Below, one piece after another: positions 1-10,695 of a stretch of 64,000 nt of DNA. The translations under genes and the position numbers were made by a program. How positions within the stretch are numbered: position 1 is the first letter of the stretch; every line of letters starts with the position of its first letter. The notes under the pieces were generated by a model, which had not been told where the DNA came from, made no database searches, and saw only the letters and a program-made list of their open reading frames with translations. The DNA comes from Canna indica (taxonomy: Eukaryota > Streptophyta > Magnoliopsida > Zingiberales > Cannaceae), in contig CP136896.1 of NCBI GenBank assembly GCA_034359265.1, positions 10,075,501 through 10,139,500 of the forward strand, in the 5' to 3' direction.

Positions 1-536
1 TTATCAGCAACGGCCGCTCGGGCCGTCGCTAAAACTATTATCAGCAACGGGTTTGCAACAGACCCGGAGCCGTTGCTGATAACATTAATAGCAACGGCCT
101 CGAGTCCGTAGCAAAGCCGTTAGTAAAAACCCGTCGCTAAGCCGTTGCTGTAGGTCATCAGCAACGGTTGTCGATACACTTTTAGCAACGGCTTTCCCAC
201 GGACGGCCGTAGGAAAGCCGTTGCTGATGACCCATACCTGCAAACAGAAATATTTCAAATTTCTAATTTCCGTTGATACATTGATACATTTATCTGATAC
301 ATAACTCACACACCCATACCCTCATACACACATCACAAACATCTCATACACATTCATTCACACATCACAAACACACCAAGATATACATCAAAACAATTAT
401 ATTTATATTCATAATTATCCACGATAGTATAAACACAATTCAAATGTAAAATTGAAGTATCAACATCTGAGTAACATAGTCAATATAAATTAAACAAGTT
501 CAATATCTGAGTAACAAAGTCAATATAAACAAAATC

Positions 537-2018
537 TCACGATGACGATGGAGGATGGCCTGGATCATATGGCGGGGTCTGGAGTGCTTGAGTGTACACC
601 GGCGTGGACTGACTCGAGGACGACGGATTAGATGATGCCGAAGAGATGCCTGCTTCGGGATGACCCGACAAGTTGCGTAGCATAGCTTCTATATTCGCCA
701 TCGTCTGACTCTGACGCGCCATCGTCTGACTCTGGTGCTCCATCATCTCAGTCTGACGCGCGACCGTCTCCTCTAGAGTCCTTATTCTGTTACTATGATC
801 ATAACTGGATCTAGAGGTGGACGGCCGCTCACCAGCGACCGGAGGGGTCGGTGCCCCAAGTGGCCCTAGTACGGCTCGCGCATGACCACTATCTGCGAAG
901 CCATATACGCGGCCATGGTCCCAGCCACCTGCGGCCTCGACCCACGATGCTGCGTCAAAGTCCTCGGGGGTACCCCCGCGCTGCACCACCGTCTGGCTGT
1001 AGGTCTCCTACTCGAGTTTGATTTTTTGTTTAATATTTATCATAAAACTTAAATTATAAATATATAATGAATAATTTAAACAAATATATAATTACCATAA
1101 TGTATGCAGCGCGGTTGTGGATGTACTCCCCAGTCCCATGTGCTCGACGGTGAGTCCGCTCAAACACTGCCATCGGGGAGGGTCGCTGGACAGTCCCGTC
1201 ATCCGACACCGTCGTCTACATTTACAAAACAAATACATTAATTAGTACACATAATAACAAATAAAATATATAATTAAAAGATATACTTACCATACGGTTT
1301 GCGTGCACTGCAAATGCAACAGAGCCGCCGGTGTGACGCGCTGCTCCTCCCGACATGCGATTTCTAGCCGCATTCCGAGAAACCTCCTGCCATCGATCCG
1401 TCGACCATATCCCCACGAGCTGGTCCCATATATCCGGAGTAATCCAACCGGGGCCGTATCCCCGAGTCTCCGCGATGTTAGTGGTCCCAGCTCGGGCCAT
1501 CGCCTGGGACCGAGCTTGCCCCAGCTGCCCGTTGTACCTTGCCCGAGAAATAGCCTCCCAGGCAGCGTAAATGAAGGGCCTCTGGTCCTCGGCCCATGTA
1601 TAGCGAGCCTGCAAAATAATAATATCAGTACCAATATTAATATATCATCATGCATGTAAAAAAAATAATAATACGTGCCTCAAACTCGCGCCATAACATG
1701 TCGACGTGCTCGCTAGGCACGTGAGACCACGTAGGCCATGCCCCGTGCATGTATCGTCGAATAGTAGAAGAAATGCTCCTCGGCACTTCTTCTTGCTGGA
1801 ACCTGCACAACAAAAATAAATTTTAATATTATATTATGATATAATGAATTTGTAATGATTCATAATTCATGATATATTACGTACCGCTCCCCAATCACGC
1901 TAATCAATCTACGTGACTCTGTGGCTGGTGGAGGCTGCCACCTGTTCGGCCCGCGTGGCCGCCTACGTCTGGATGTACTAGCCTCGGCAGTATCATCGGA
2001 ATGAGGATCAGCTTGCAT
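537..2018 (-). CDS. TNPA-like CACTA accessory protein, five exons (Transposase_24 type)
   Basis: Likely the second CACTA gene, the DNA-binding and regulatory partner of the transposase. The exons, read on the minus strand, are 2018-1885, 1802-1679, 1608-1291, 1215-1096 and 1007-537. The joined length is 1167 nt, an open frame of 388 codons plus stop, with phase kept at every junction. The first intron has a GT donor, the second appears to use a GC donor (gag|gcacgt), and the others have GT-AG. The start ATG opens MQADPHSDD, followed by an Arg/Pro-rich basic stretch. The middle exon has the WITPDIWDQL...RWQEVSRNAARNRM block that I associate with plant Ptta/En/Spm Transposase_24 proteins. The last exon has repeats around SQTMARQSQTMA, probably a short coiled coil, and a Ser/Pro-rich tail. 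The frame is intact, unlike the copy at 41134-42184. The exon model is inferred from splice signals and frame only. Confidence 0.8.
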
Positions 2019-4258
2019 ATGATTTCAACAATATTATTTTCAAGTGTTGACATATCTTCGACTCGAAGGACATTTGCACAGATGCTTCTAAAAAACATAC
2101 TTAATTCAGTCAACGGACCCCAAATATTATCAGGTAGAAGATCTCGAAATGCGATCGGAAGTAATCTCTGCATGAATACATGACAATCATGGCTCTTCAT
2201 CCCTGATATTTTGCAATCATCGACGTTCACACATCGAGATAAGTTTGAAGCATATCCATCGGGTAATCTGAGTTCTTTTACCCATTGACAAACATCTTTG
2301 ATCTGTTGTTTATTTAACACATATAGGGCCTTCGGTTTCAGATATCGTCCGTTGACCTCTTGTAACTCCAACTCTGGTCTTTTACAAAGTATTTTCAGAT
2401 CATGTCGGGCTTTGACATTATCTTTAGTTTTTCCAGAAATATCCATCACAGTGTTGAAAATATTATCAAACACATTTTTTTCAATGTGCATGACATCTAA
2501 ATTATGTCGAATCAATAATGAACTCCAATAGGGCAATTCCCAAAAGATACTTTTTTTCACCCAGTTGTGTGTTTGGCCAAAACCTGACACTCTTTCATTG
2601 CGACCGAATACTATATCTGGAAGTGCTGAAACACGTGCTAACATTTGTTCACCAGACAACATCGGTGGTGGCCCATCTCTTTCGACTCTGCCCTTAGTAA
2701 ATTTATTACGATTCCTTCGATACTGGTGATGAACCGGTAGGAATCGACGATGACAATCAAAGAATGAGATTTTTCGTCCGTTCTGAAGACTGATTGATTT
2801 AGAGTGTTCCATACAATACGGGCAAGAGAGTCGGCCGTGAGTGCTCCAACCCGACAACATGCCGTACGCGGGGAAATCATTGATTGTCCACAAGACCGCG
2901 GCCTTTAAATTGAAGTTTTGCTTCCGATGACAATCATAAGTGACAGCTCCCTCAGTCCACAATGTTTTCAATTCATCTATCAAGGGTCTGAGAAATATGT
3001 CAATTTCTTTTCGCGGGCCCTTAGGACCCGGAATAATCATCGAAAGATAAATAAATTCATCTTTCATGCACATTGACGGTGGCAAATTATAAACTGTCAA
3101 CAGCACTGGCCAAACTGAATAAGGAGTTGCAGAATGCCCAAACGGATTAAAACCATCTGTGCACAATCCCAATCTGATATTTCTAGTATCCATAGCAAAT
3201 GAAGGATAACATGTATCCAAATGTTTCCATGCTTCACTGTCAGATGGATGAGTCATTACTGTATCATCACGACTTCTTGCATGCCAACTCATGTAGGGGG
3301 CTGTCTTTTCCGACATGAATAATCTTTGAAGCCTCGGTGTTAGTGGAAAATACCGAAGCACCTTAAACGGGATATTTTTCTGTCGGACCGATTTCTTCTC
3401 CTTGTAACGAGGGTGTTGACATACAGGGCATTTATCCAACTGCACATTTTCTTTATAATATAAAATGCAGTTATTTTGGCACGCGTGTATTTTTTCGTAC
3501 CCAAGCCCCAATTTTCTCATTAGCTTTTTAGTCTTATAAAAAGTAGGCTCAAACTTGTTATCAGTAGGCAGCATTCCATTAATCAATCCAGCAATCCGAT
3601 CATACGCAACTCCGCTGATATTACAATCGGCCTTGATGTTTAAGAGCTGTGTCATTGCTGAAAACCTAGTGTATTTAGGACAATTCTCATACAAAGGTTC
3701 ATCGGCAGCTTTCAACATCTCGTAAAATTCTGCAGCTTCTTTATTCGGTAATTCAATCTCTACCGCAGCCCCTACTTCTGTGATATCAACCGCTGTAGTA
3801 TCTGGTGGGACTGATGTCTGAAGAACTGGCCGATCAACATTATCATTCAGGTGGAATTGACCCCCAAGACTATCAAGTATCATAGTTCTATAAGGATTAC
3901 ATTGACCGGATGAAGAAGCACCAGCAGAGGAAGATTCACCATATGTCTGAACGACAGGATTGCTCGACGTCCCGACTTCGCGTGACTCCCCGTGACAAGT
4001 CCATAGAAAATATCTTGGTGTAAATCCTTTGGTATATAGATGCAGAGTGACAGTCTCCCGATCCAAAAATCGGCCATTCGAACAAATGCGGCACGGACAT
4101 CGGATTTGATCACCCATGCTAACGAAATTCCGATTCGAATAGGCGAAATTTAGGAAGTACGTTACGCCTAATCGAAACTCATTCGTTAAAGCTCCATGAT
4201 CAAAACGTCGGTACATCCAACTTCGATCAGCCGACATGATTCTGTCAATCAATGACAA
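1904..4258 (-). pseudogene. TNP2-type CACTA transposase, 3' truncated
   Basis: An open frame of 784 codons. The N-terminus (about residues 12-95) matches the transposase-associated domain, with a CPCRIC cysteine cluster and the LHLYTKGF motif. Residues about 320-600 match the Transposase_21 (TNP2) core: LCTDGFNPFG (Asp368), the NDFPAYGMLSGW stretch, a CPYC pair, and RHNLDVMHIEKN (Asp588). These aspartates are plausible members of the acidic catalytic set. Family similarity ends at about residue 747. From there the frame reads through the first exon of the TNPA-like gene in a different frame, so the last about 37 residues are not transposase. The usual C-terminal region is missing, so this copy is probably inactive even though its frame is open. 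The start is preceded by the foldback and leader described separately. Confidence 0.88.
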
Positions 4259-4304
4259 TTTCTTTGGTTAATGTCTTTAGGTGAGATGGTCCTATTCCAT
4301 TCGG

Positions 4305-4507
4305 GATTTATGTTATTCGTACTGCACTTACGTTTTTATTTTAACTGTTAACTAATTATTCTAAATTTCGACAGCATCTCCCTACAGTTCTCCGAATACG
4401 CATATCATCTGGGCGCGTATCGGAGAACAAGAGAGATGTTGCCGAAATTTAGAATAATTAGTTAACAGTTAAAATAAAAACGTAAGTGCAGTACAAATAA
4501 CTATATT
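4305..4507. other. Long foldback (perfect 52-bp arms) in the transposase leader
   Basis: Positions 4319-4370 and 4443-4494 are perfect inverted repeats of 52 bp. Pairing extends outward imperfectly to about 4305 and 4507. The 72-bp centre contains a second stem (ttctccgaatacgc against gcgtatcggagaa) around the loop atatcatctggg. The structure lies about 50 bp upstream of the transposase ATG, so it would be in the 5' leader of the minus-strand transcript. A diverged version occupies the equivalent place in the CACTA at 45918-50452. It could be a small-RNA precursor, a translational barrier or a replication structure. Confidence 0.9.
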
Positions 4508-4710
4508 CCCAAATTGTCCAATCAGGGACAATTCAAGAATTGTACGTCGTATAAAAGATCATCTACTTCTTTTACACGAACATACAATCCCCGAACGGAT
4601 CTAAGGTTTTGCTAAATCATATCCGACTGATCGATGCGTACGTGAAACATATCAACTCGTCGGATGGATGATTATTTTCTAAATGTTTTGAGACAGTTCG
4701 AGTCCATATT

Positions 4711-4944
4711 GGACGATTTCGGCGCGCGTCCGAAGTGGACGATTCCGGCGCGAGTCCGAATTGGACGATTCCGGCGCGCGTCCGAAGTGGACGATTCCGG
4801 CGCGAGTCCGAATTGGACGATTCCGGCGCGCGTCCGAAGTGGACGATTCCGGTGCGAGTCCGAATTGGACGATTCCGGCGCGAGTCCGAATTGGATGATT
4901 CCGGCGCGCGTCCGAAGTGGACGATTCCGGCGCGCGTCCGAAAT
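4711..4944. repeat. 26-bp minisatellite, nine copies
   Basis: Nine head-to-tail units of exactly 26 bp, each starting ggacgattccggcgcg. Two variants alternate, one ending agtccgaatt and one ending cgtccgaagt. The array lies between the foldback and the GC-rich leader of the CACTA element. Long frames through it on the plus strand are only the repeat read in three frames. A related array of 24-30-bp units occurs in the other CACTA at 49260-49502, so the array is part of the family architecture rather than a chance expansion. Confidence 0.95.
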
Positions 4945-5036
4945 TAATCTAAACCCTAATAATTAATCTAACAAATTAAACAATTAATCTAAACAATTAA
5001 TTAACATTTATAAAATAATTAATTAACAATTTCAAA

Positions 5037-5071
<35 letters not shown>

Positions 5072-5074
<3 letters not shown>

Positions 5075-5420
5075 CGGCGCCGGAGTCCACCCTCCGGCGC
5101 CGGCGTACAGTGGCCGGACACACTGTCCGGCCACTGTAGAAGGTCCGGCGGCGGCCATAGGCCGACCGCCGCCGGCCGAAACCCTAGAAATAGGGTTTCG
5201 GTCGGATTTTAATATCTCCGGCCGAAACCGTATAGGCCGGCCGATCAACATACCGGCAGCAGCGGCAGCGGCGCGGCGGCGAGAGGCGTCGGCGAGAGGC
5301 GTCGGCGAGAGGCGTCGGCGTCGGCAGCAGCGGCAGCGGCGGCGAGTGGCGTCGGCAGGAGGCGGCGGCGGCAGCAGCGGGAGGAAGAAGGGTCGGGCGC
5401 GAGAGCGTGCCCTATATAAA
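5072..5420 (-). promoter_or_regulatory. Probable CACTA promoter and GC-rich 5' leader
   Basis: On the minus strand a TATA-like box (tttatatagg, 5420-5411) lies just inside the subterminal repeats. It is followed by a very GC-rich stretch of cgccgccgc-type repeats (5230-5400) and then an AT dinucleotide run (5041-5071). The same order (subterminal repeats, TATA-like box, GC-rich leader) is seen at the right ends of the CACTA pieces at 16856-17397 and 45918-50452. This suggests the leader of the transposase transcript. An open frame through the leader (5431-4997) is low complexity and I do not call it a protein. Confidence 0.5.
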
Positions 5421-5726
5421 CTTATCAGCAACGGCTCACTCGCCCGTTAGAAAGCCGTTGCTGATAAGTTATCATCAGCAACGGCTCACTTATCCGTTAG
5501 CAAGCCGTTGCTGAAAATTAAAAAATCAGCAACGGCTAGCCTTTCCGTCCGAAAGCCGTTGCTGATAATTAAAATAATCAGCAACGGCTCGGTTTTCCGT
5601 TAGAACGCCGTTGCAGATACAGATATCTGCAACGGCTAGGGCGGCCGTAAGAATGCCGTTGCAAATAGCAACGGCTTGAGCGGCCGTTGCTGATAGCCGT
5701 TGCTGAAGACCAAGTTTCTAGTAGTG

Positions 5727-6126
5727 AAGTAGGTTTATTTTTATGATTTTGATTTTACTTAAACTAAGATTGCTTATGAACGCGTGTTTGTTTAAGCGTT
5801 TTTATGAAATTGAGTTGAAATCAAAATGAAAACGGATTTTCATGAAACCAGATGTCTTAATAAAAATGAAAAGCTAGAAGGTTGTTTTCTGTGGTTGCGA
5901 GACTGCCGATTTCGATATCAAAATATAGTGGCAAACACATAATAATAAATAGTTTTTTATATAATCGATTAATTTATAAATAAATCAAACTATTCTAATT
6001 CTAAAAATAAAAATAATCATTTTCATCTCAAACCACTATCCTAAATTAACAAATTAATTAAACCAATTTAATTATATCTAATTGAAGTAAATCTAAATTT
6101 TAAAAGAACTCAATTTTGTTAAAGTC

Positions 6127-6160
<34 letters not shown>

Positions 6161-6832
6161 ATTTATTAATTAATTTTATATATAATTGAACCAAAAAATA
6201 TTAAATTACCAATAACTTAATTAAATCTTACAAATAGTTTATAACCATATTAGCAACCAATAAATTTATAAATTATCTACAAATACATAATCAATATTTT
6301 ATGAACCTATAAAGTTTTTTGTTCTAACTTTATAGTAGTTTACGTATAAAATAAAATTGATAATTATGCTTAGAAACTAATAACATTGATCACTAGAGTT
6401 ATTCATTTTTTTAATTGATTAAAATTTAACTTCTTTAAAAAATGGATACGAGAATACATATTTTGATGTTTACCAAATTTATCTTAGTTGTTTGTAGTCT
6501 AAACTATAATGTTGGATAATGATTCCTCTTACTTTTATCAGTATATAACTTTTTCTTCTATAATTATTTTAAATTTTAATAAACTGCTTCATATGAATTA
6601 GTTTATAAATATTTAGTATCAGATTGCTACTGAAATTGTTCAATAAAAATTAATATTATTTTCTATAATCAAAAAAATATTCACTAATTTTAACTAATTA
6701 AAATTGATGTTGTTTTCATTAACTAAATGTGTTTTTAGAAAACAAAAATTAGATACCGAAATCATATTTTCGAAATCAAGTTTTTATTTTTACTGAAACC
6801 AAACGATATTTTTTTTGCTAACCAAACATCAC
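5727..6832. mobile_element. Harbinger-like nonautonomous element, left part displaced by CACTA copy 1
   Basis: From 5730 on, the sequence aligns by eye with the complete element at 34658-35488: the aaaatgaaaa...gttgttttctgtggtt block and the AT-rich interior are shared. The right end ...ttttgctaaccaaacatcac matches the terminal repeat gagcctgtttggttagcgaaa of that copy. The CACTA inserted just inside its left terminal repeat. No coding capacity is seen. The copy is more diverged than the one at 34.7 kb, so it is probably older. Confidence 0.7.
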
Positions 6833-7586
6833 TTTCATATATAAAAAATGATATTAAAAACTACTCAATTAATTGCAATAAGATGTTTGTAAGTGAAAAA
6901 AACCAATTAATAATTATCTCAAATTAAATAATTACGCTTAGTTCGTTCGGAAGACTTAATTATATAGTATTCTTTATGGCCACTATTGTAATCAACATAG
7001 TTAGAAACATTGTTTTTTAAAAAAAGAAAAAAGAAAAAACATTGTTAACTCGTTTCTTTCTCTTGCATATTTGATTCCTTAATTCCACTCTATAATTCAA
7101 CTCCCTCTCGGCATAATTAAACCTACTCAAATTTTACTATAATATAAGGATAAATAATTAACTCCTTTACAATGCAAACAATTTAGGGTTGAATCAAACT
7201 GGATCAAACTCAATGATAAACATATGCATGTTTAAACATCTATGAAACGAAGTCAAACATAAAACTAGTTTTATGGTTTTTTTAATGTGCTAGCTTTACC
7301 TAGGAAAAAGTTCCTTATTGTATTTTTAATTCATGAAGTGCCCCTTTTTTTGACACATATATGCCTTAAATAATTAATATTTCTATTATACGCCACCTGT
7401 CAGGTGTCCACCAATCACCTACTATCACTCTTATCCGAAATAAAAACTTATAAATTGATCCGTAGCTCCCTCTTCCATCGACGCAGAGGAAACTTCTACG
7501 GTGACTCACTGCATAGGAGATCTCATGATATCTTTTCTAACGTACCACCACATCACTCACAATAAATGTGTAATATTGTCAATTTA
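6833..7586. other. AT-rich sequence, nothing recognised
   Basis: I see no open frame of significance, no terminal repeats and no RNA signature here. Short stretches with ordinary base composition (7380-7560) could be old genic or intergenic sequence. Confidence 0.6.
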
Positions 7587-8942
7587 GGAGACGTTTTATT
7601 GGGCGCAAATACAAATATTATAAAAGGTATTTGCATGCAAAAATAATTATCCACGAATAAAATTTGTAATTTACTGTTTGATTACCCGCAAGCAGAATTG
7701 CAACTTTTATTTGCAAACGTTTGATTGACCATAAATGAAAGTTGCAATTATATTTGCTATTTGCATCTTCGTTTTTAGGTCTAGTAATTTTGGCACGATC
7801 TATTATAGAGGTGGCAGTTTTCAACCCGGCCCGATAGCTCGACCCGACCCAACACGAAAAAATTGAATTCGGGTTGTTATCGGGTTGGCCCGATAAGGCC
7901 GATCCATTATCCTGTTGGGTCGGGCCAAGTGCTATCAAGTCGCCCGACCCGATAGCCCAATAAACACTTCAGATCGGTATTAACGAGTTTAAAATTCGTT
8001 AATTATCGAGTTTAAAACCGATATTAAATGTTTTTTAGTGGTATCGGGCTAAATGGGTCAGGCAGTGCCGACCCATTATTTTTGGTGTCGGACCGTGCTA
8101 GTGTTTCCGGGCTGGGCCGGGCAGGAATTTTTTTGAGCCGGGCTGGGCACCAATTTTTTCAGGCCCGATCGGGCACAAAATTTTTTAGGCTGGGCCGAGC
8201 ACGAATTTTTTTGGGCCAGGCCGAGCACAAATTTTTTCGGGTCGGGCAAGAATTTTTCAGGCTGGGATGGCACAGGCAATAAATTTTTCAGGCCGGGCTG
8301 GGCACGAATTTTTTCAGGCTGGACCGGGCATGAATTTTTTCAAACCATGACGAAAACTTAGGCCCGACACGATTTTCCAAACCTAATCTAATAGCCCGAC
8401 ACAATAAAATCATGATTAAGGAACCCATTATCGTGTCGGGCAAAGGGATGTAGGTCCGACCTAGCCTTATAGCCCGAAATTTGCCCGATACTTAAGCGGC
8501 GACATAGTGTCGGGCTAGGGTAAAATATATTTTTTATTATTTAATTATTTATTAAAATAAATTAATAATTTTACTTTTGTATAATACTAAAAATATATGA
8601 AAAAATCTATCAAACGATATCAAATTTGAAATTTGACACTACCATCGCGTTCAGCGCCCGAAAACCTATAACTTTGATATTTATCTCGTCTCCATCCGAC
8701 GACTCTAAGTGACCAAAATTAATTATTTTTTAATACTTAATATTATTACATTTATAACCTATAATATTATATTGCGAGTTTTTTGAGCTGCAATTATATT
8801 TACGACCGGTAAATAATATTAAAAATACAAATTGTAACTAATAAATACTATAAAATATTTTTACGATCAACCAAATAAATTTATTATCTAAATATTATAA
8901 TTAAATTATAGTATTTATATTTGTGATCAATCAAACGCCTCC
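7587..8942. mobile_element. Harbinger-like nonautonomous element carrying a GC-rich minisatellite
   Basis: The ends are ggagacgttttattgggcgc (left) and the inverse of ggaggcgtttgattgatcac (right), with tta on the left and gtta on the right, so the target duplication is imperfect. Inside, next to the left end, are stretches such as tttgcatgcaaaaataa. At 8505-8720 is a conserved block (cgcgttcagcgc, ctcgtctccatccga) that also occurs inverted in the element at 59852-61273. The centre (7815-8500) is a decayed minisatellite of gggccggg and gaattttttcagg units. No transposase is seen. Confidence 0.68.
8040..8420. repeat. GGGCCGGGC / GAATTTTTT minisatellite
   Basis: About twelve irregular units alternate a G/C block (gggctgggc, gggccggg) with cacgaattttttcagg. 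The unit length varies around 25-32 bp. The same unit, on the opposite strand, fills 60250-61090. Apparent proteins rich in FFRLGRA or FFGSG are translations of the repeat, not genes. Confidence 0.85.
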
Positions 8943-9113
8943 GTTAATATCCGACTTCTGACGCAAATCTTCCCAATTTAATGTTGGACTTTCGAAGCAT
9001 AACCTCTGCATTCATATTGATTGCAGTTTCTATTATTGCATGCAAGGTACAAAATCAATTGAGTTAATTAAGAACTCAATCAATCAATTCGCTATTAATG
9101 CATCATGATGTAA

Positions 9114-9330
9114 TCTATATATAGAGCATCTATTGACCCCCAAATCTAAATATATCAAATACTACATCGATCAAAAGAAGCAATAAAAGAATAATTACTG
9201 CACATAATGGGGTTTGGTTATCTTGATTCGAAACCCACCTTCCTCTTTCTCTTGCTGGCCTTGTGCACGTCGCTGTCTCCATTAATGGTGATCTCACGAC
9301 TCATTAGTATCTTTAATATCTCACCTCCTT
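9114..9330 (+). CDS. Possible first exon encoding a signal peptide (segment copy 1)
   Basis: A TATA box (ctatatatag, 9114-9124) is followed about 85 bp later by an ATG at 9207 opening MGFGYLDSKPTFLFLLLALC, a typical hydrophobic secretory signal. The frame then degenerates at the point where the related copy at about 9910 has a longer coding stretch (SRDIAHAPTHNS) and a splice-like g|gtagtatc. The following sequence to about 9480 resembles intron sequence shared with copies 2 and 3. The gene family is not identified, and a small secreted plant protein is the most I can say. Copy 1 appears to lack the end of exon 1, so it is probably a fragment. Confidence 0.4.
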
Positions 9331-9740
9331 TAATTTTTGGCTTCCATTAATAATTCATATTTGTATTTAATTATCTTTCACTAATTATATGCTTGATAGA
9401 TCATTTATGCAACACCATGATTATTATATTAATATTAAATTGGACTACTATGATCAAATTCATTTCCAAATTAAGGTCCAAAATTTATTTCCTTTAACAA
9501 TTTAATCAAATACAATGGATAAAAAAAAGCAATCAACTAAACTTAAATTATTTGCTTACATTTTGTTATTATAAAAATTTTGTATTTGACCAATAAAATC
9601 CAAAGCATCCATTGTCATTAATTAATTATGACATTACCAGGAGTTTATGTAACACAAAGACAATGAATTCTGTGTTTCCTACCAATAGTTTATGTAATTG
9701 AGAAACTATTTATATAAAAAAATATTATATTCTCCTAATT

Positions 9741-9862
9741 GGTGTATCTAATAATCCTCTTAACGCTCACATGTAATATAGTGCTCATGATTATGAATTG
9801 ATAAAATTATAATTCACGCTATCATGAGTATTAGGATGATATATTATTAGACACATTATTAG
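9741..9862. repeat. Small palindromic MITE-like repeat
   Basis: The left part ggtgtatctaataatcctct and the right part (inverse of gatgatatattattagacac) are imperfect inverted repeats around a centre containing aaaattataattcacgctatcatgag. A similar sequence is at about 61690-61830. No coding capacity. Confidence 0.5.
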
Positions 9863-9889
9863 GAGGATATAGCATTACTTATTTATATA

Positions 9890-10200
9890 TGTCTTGTGCA
9901 TGTTGCATGTCTTATTAATGGTGGCCTCACGAGATATTGCTCATGCACCCACCCACAACTCAATAGACTTCACTAATTCACTATGGTAGTATCTTTAATA
10001 TCTCACCTCAATTAATCTCTTGCTTGCATTAGTAAATCAAAATTTGTATTTGTCTTTCTCTAATATGCTTGATCCATCATTTGTGCAATTACAGGATTGT
10101 TATTTTAATATTAAATTGGACTAGATCTAAACGATTTCCAGGTTAAATTATCCAAAATTTATTTCCTCTATCAATTTAATCAATACAATGGTTTAAAAAA
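9890..10200 (+). pseudogene. Signal-peptide exon/intron segment, copy 2
   Basis: The sequence from about 9899 resembles copy 1 (cttgtgcacgtcgctgtc... against cttgtgcatgttgcatgtc...). It reads LLMVASRDIAHAPTHNSIDF in one frame and ends at a plausible donor, tatg|gtagtatc (near 9985). The next 150 bp match the intron-like sequence of copies 1 and 3 (ttgcttgcatta, atatgcttgat, ttaatattaaattggac). The start codon region of copy 1 is absent. This is a partial duplicate of a secreted-protein gene start and its family is unknown. Confidence 0.45.
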
Positions 10201-10250
10201 TCAATGAAATTAACTTAATTTTTAGCTTACATTTTTTTATTTAAAAATTA

Positions 10251-10695
10251 GGAGAAGTGCAACGAAAGTTCTATAAATTTTAAATTTTTTGAACTTCAAT
10301 CCTATAAATTTTATTTAAGTATTTTCAATCCTATATATTTGTTCCGTAGCTATTCTATCCGTGATGATCCGTTAACTTTGTTAACATGGACACAATACTG
10401 TTTATTTTTTGTGGATGTACGGAGAGTTAATCGACCGTCATAGATATGATCAAATATGTACTACTGAGCAAACATGCATATATGATTCAAAATTTTGAAA
10501 TAAAATTTATATGACCAAACCTGTCAACATGTATGAACGATGTTATGCCTACGTGAACGGAGAGTTAACGGACCATCACGGATAGGATCAATCTATGTTA
10601 CGAAACAAATATTTAGGACTAAAAATACTAAAATAAAAATTATAAAACTGAAATAAAAAAAATAAAATTTATAGAACTTTTGTTACACTTCTTCC
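10251..10695. mobile_element. MITE with long terminal inverted repeats (Mutator-like candidate)
   Basis: The left end ggagaagtgcaacgaaagttctataaatttt and the right end (inverse ggaagaagtgtaacaaaagttctataaatttt) form inverted repeats that can be followed for about 150 bp, including the gttaac...ccatcacggat block. The flanks are too A/T-rich to fix a 9-bp target duplication. A truncated relative with the end gggagaagtataacagaagtcctataa lies at about 50870-51047. No coding capacity. Confidence 0.6.

Larger units (their letters stand above)
1..5726 (-). mobile_element. CACTA (En/Spm) transposon copy 1, left tip outside window
   Basis: The right end reads ...ctagtagtg, the inverse of the CACTACTAG terminus of CACTA elements, and stops at 5726. 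The next three bases, aag, are the expected 3-bp target duplication, whose partner lies off-window. Both ends carry many copies of a subterminal motif, cagcaacggc and its inverse gccgttgctg (1-230 and 5424-5700). By comparison with the related copy at 40488-42458, about 130 bp of the left end is missing from the window. Inside, all on the minus strand, are a truncated TNP2-type transposase gene and, downstream of it, a five-exon TNPA-like gene. The transcript would start near the right end and run through a GC-rich leader, a minisatellite and a foldback before the transposase ATG. The insertion lies inside an older Harbinger-like element that continues at 5727. Confidence 0.93.

Noticed and set aside
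4664..4966. Plus-strand frame of 100 codons with repeating WTIPARVRSGRFR
   Set aside because: Pure translation of the 26-bp minisatellite. An overlapping frame gives the same words shifted.
4997..5431. Minus-strand frame of 144 codons over the GC-rich CACTA leader
   Set aside because: Low-complexity Arg/Ala/Pro and Ile/Tyr runs from ccg and at repeats. It lies where the transcript leader is expected.
7587..8942. Exact TTA target duplication for this Harbinger-like element
   Set aside because: The left flank is tta but the right end is followed by gtta. One extra base means the duplication is imperfect, so the boundary is given as approximate.
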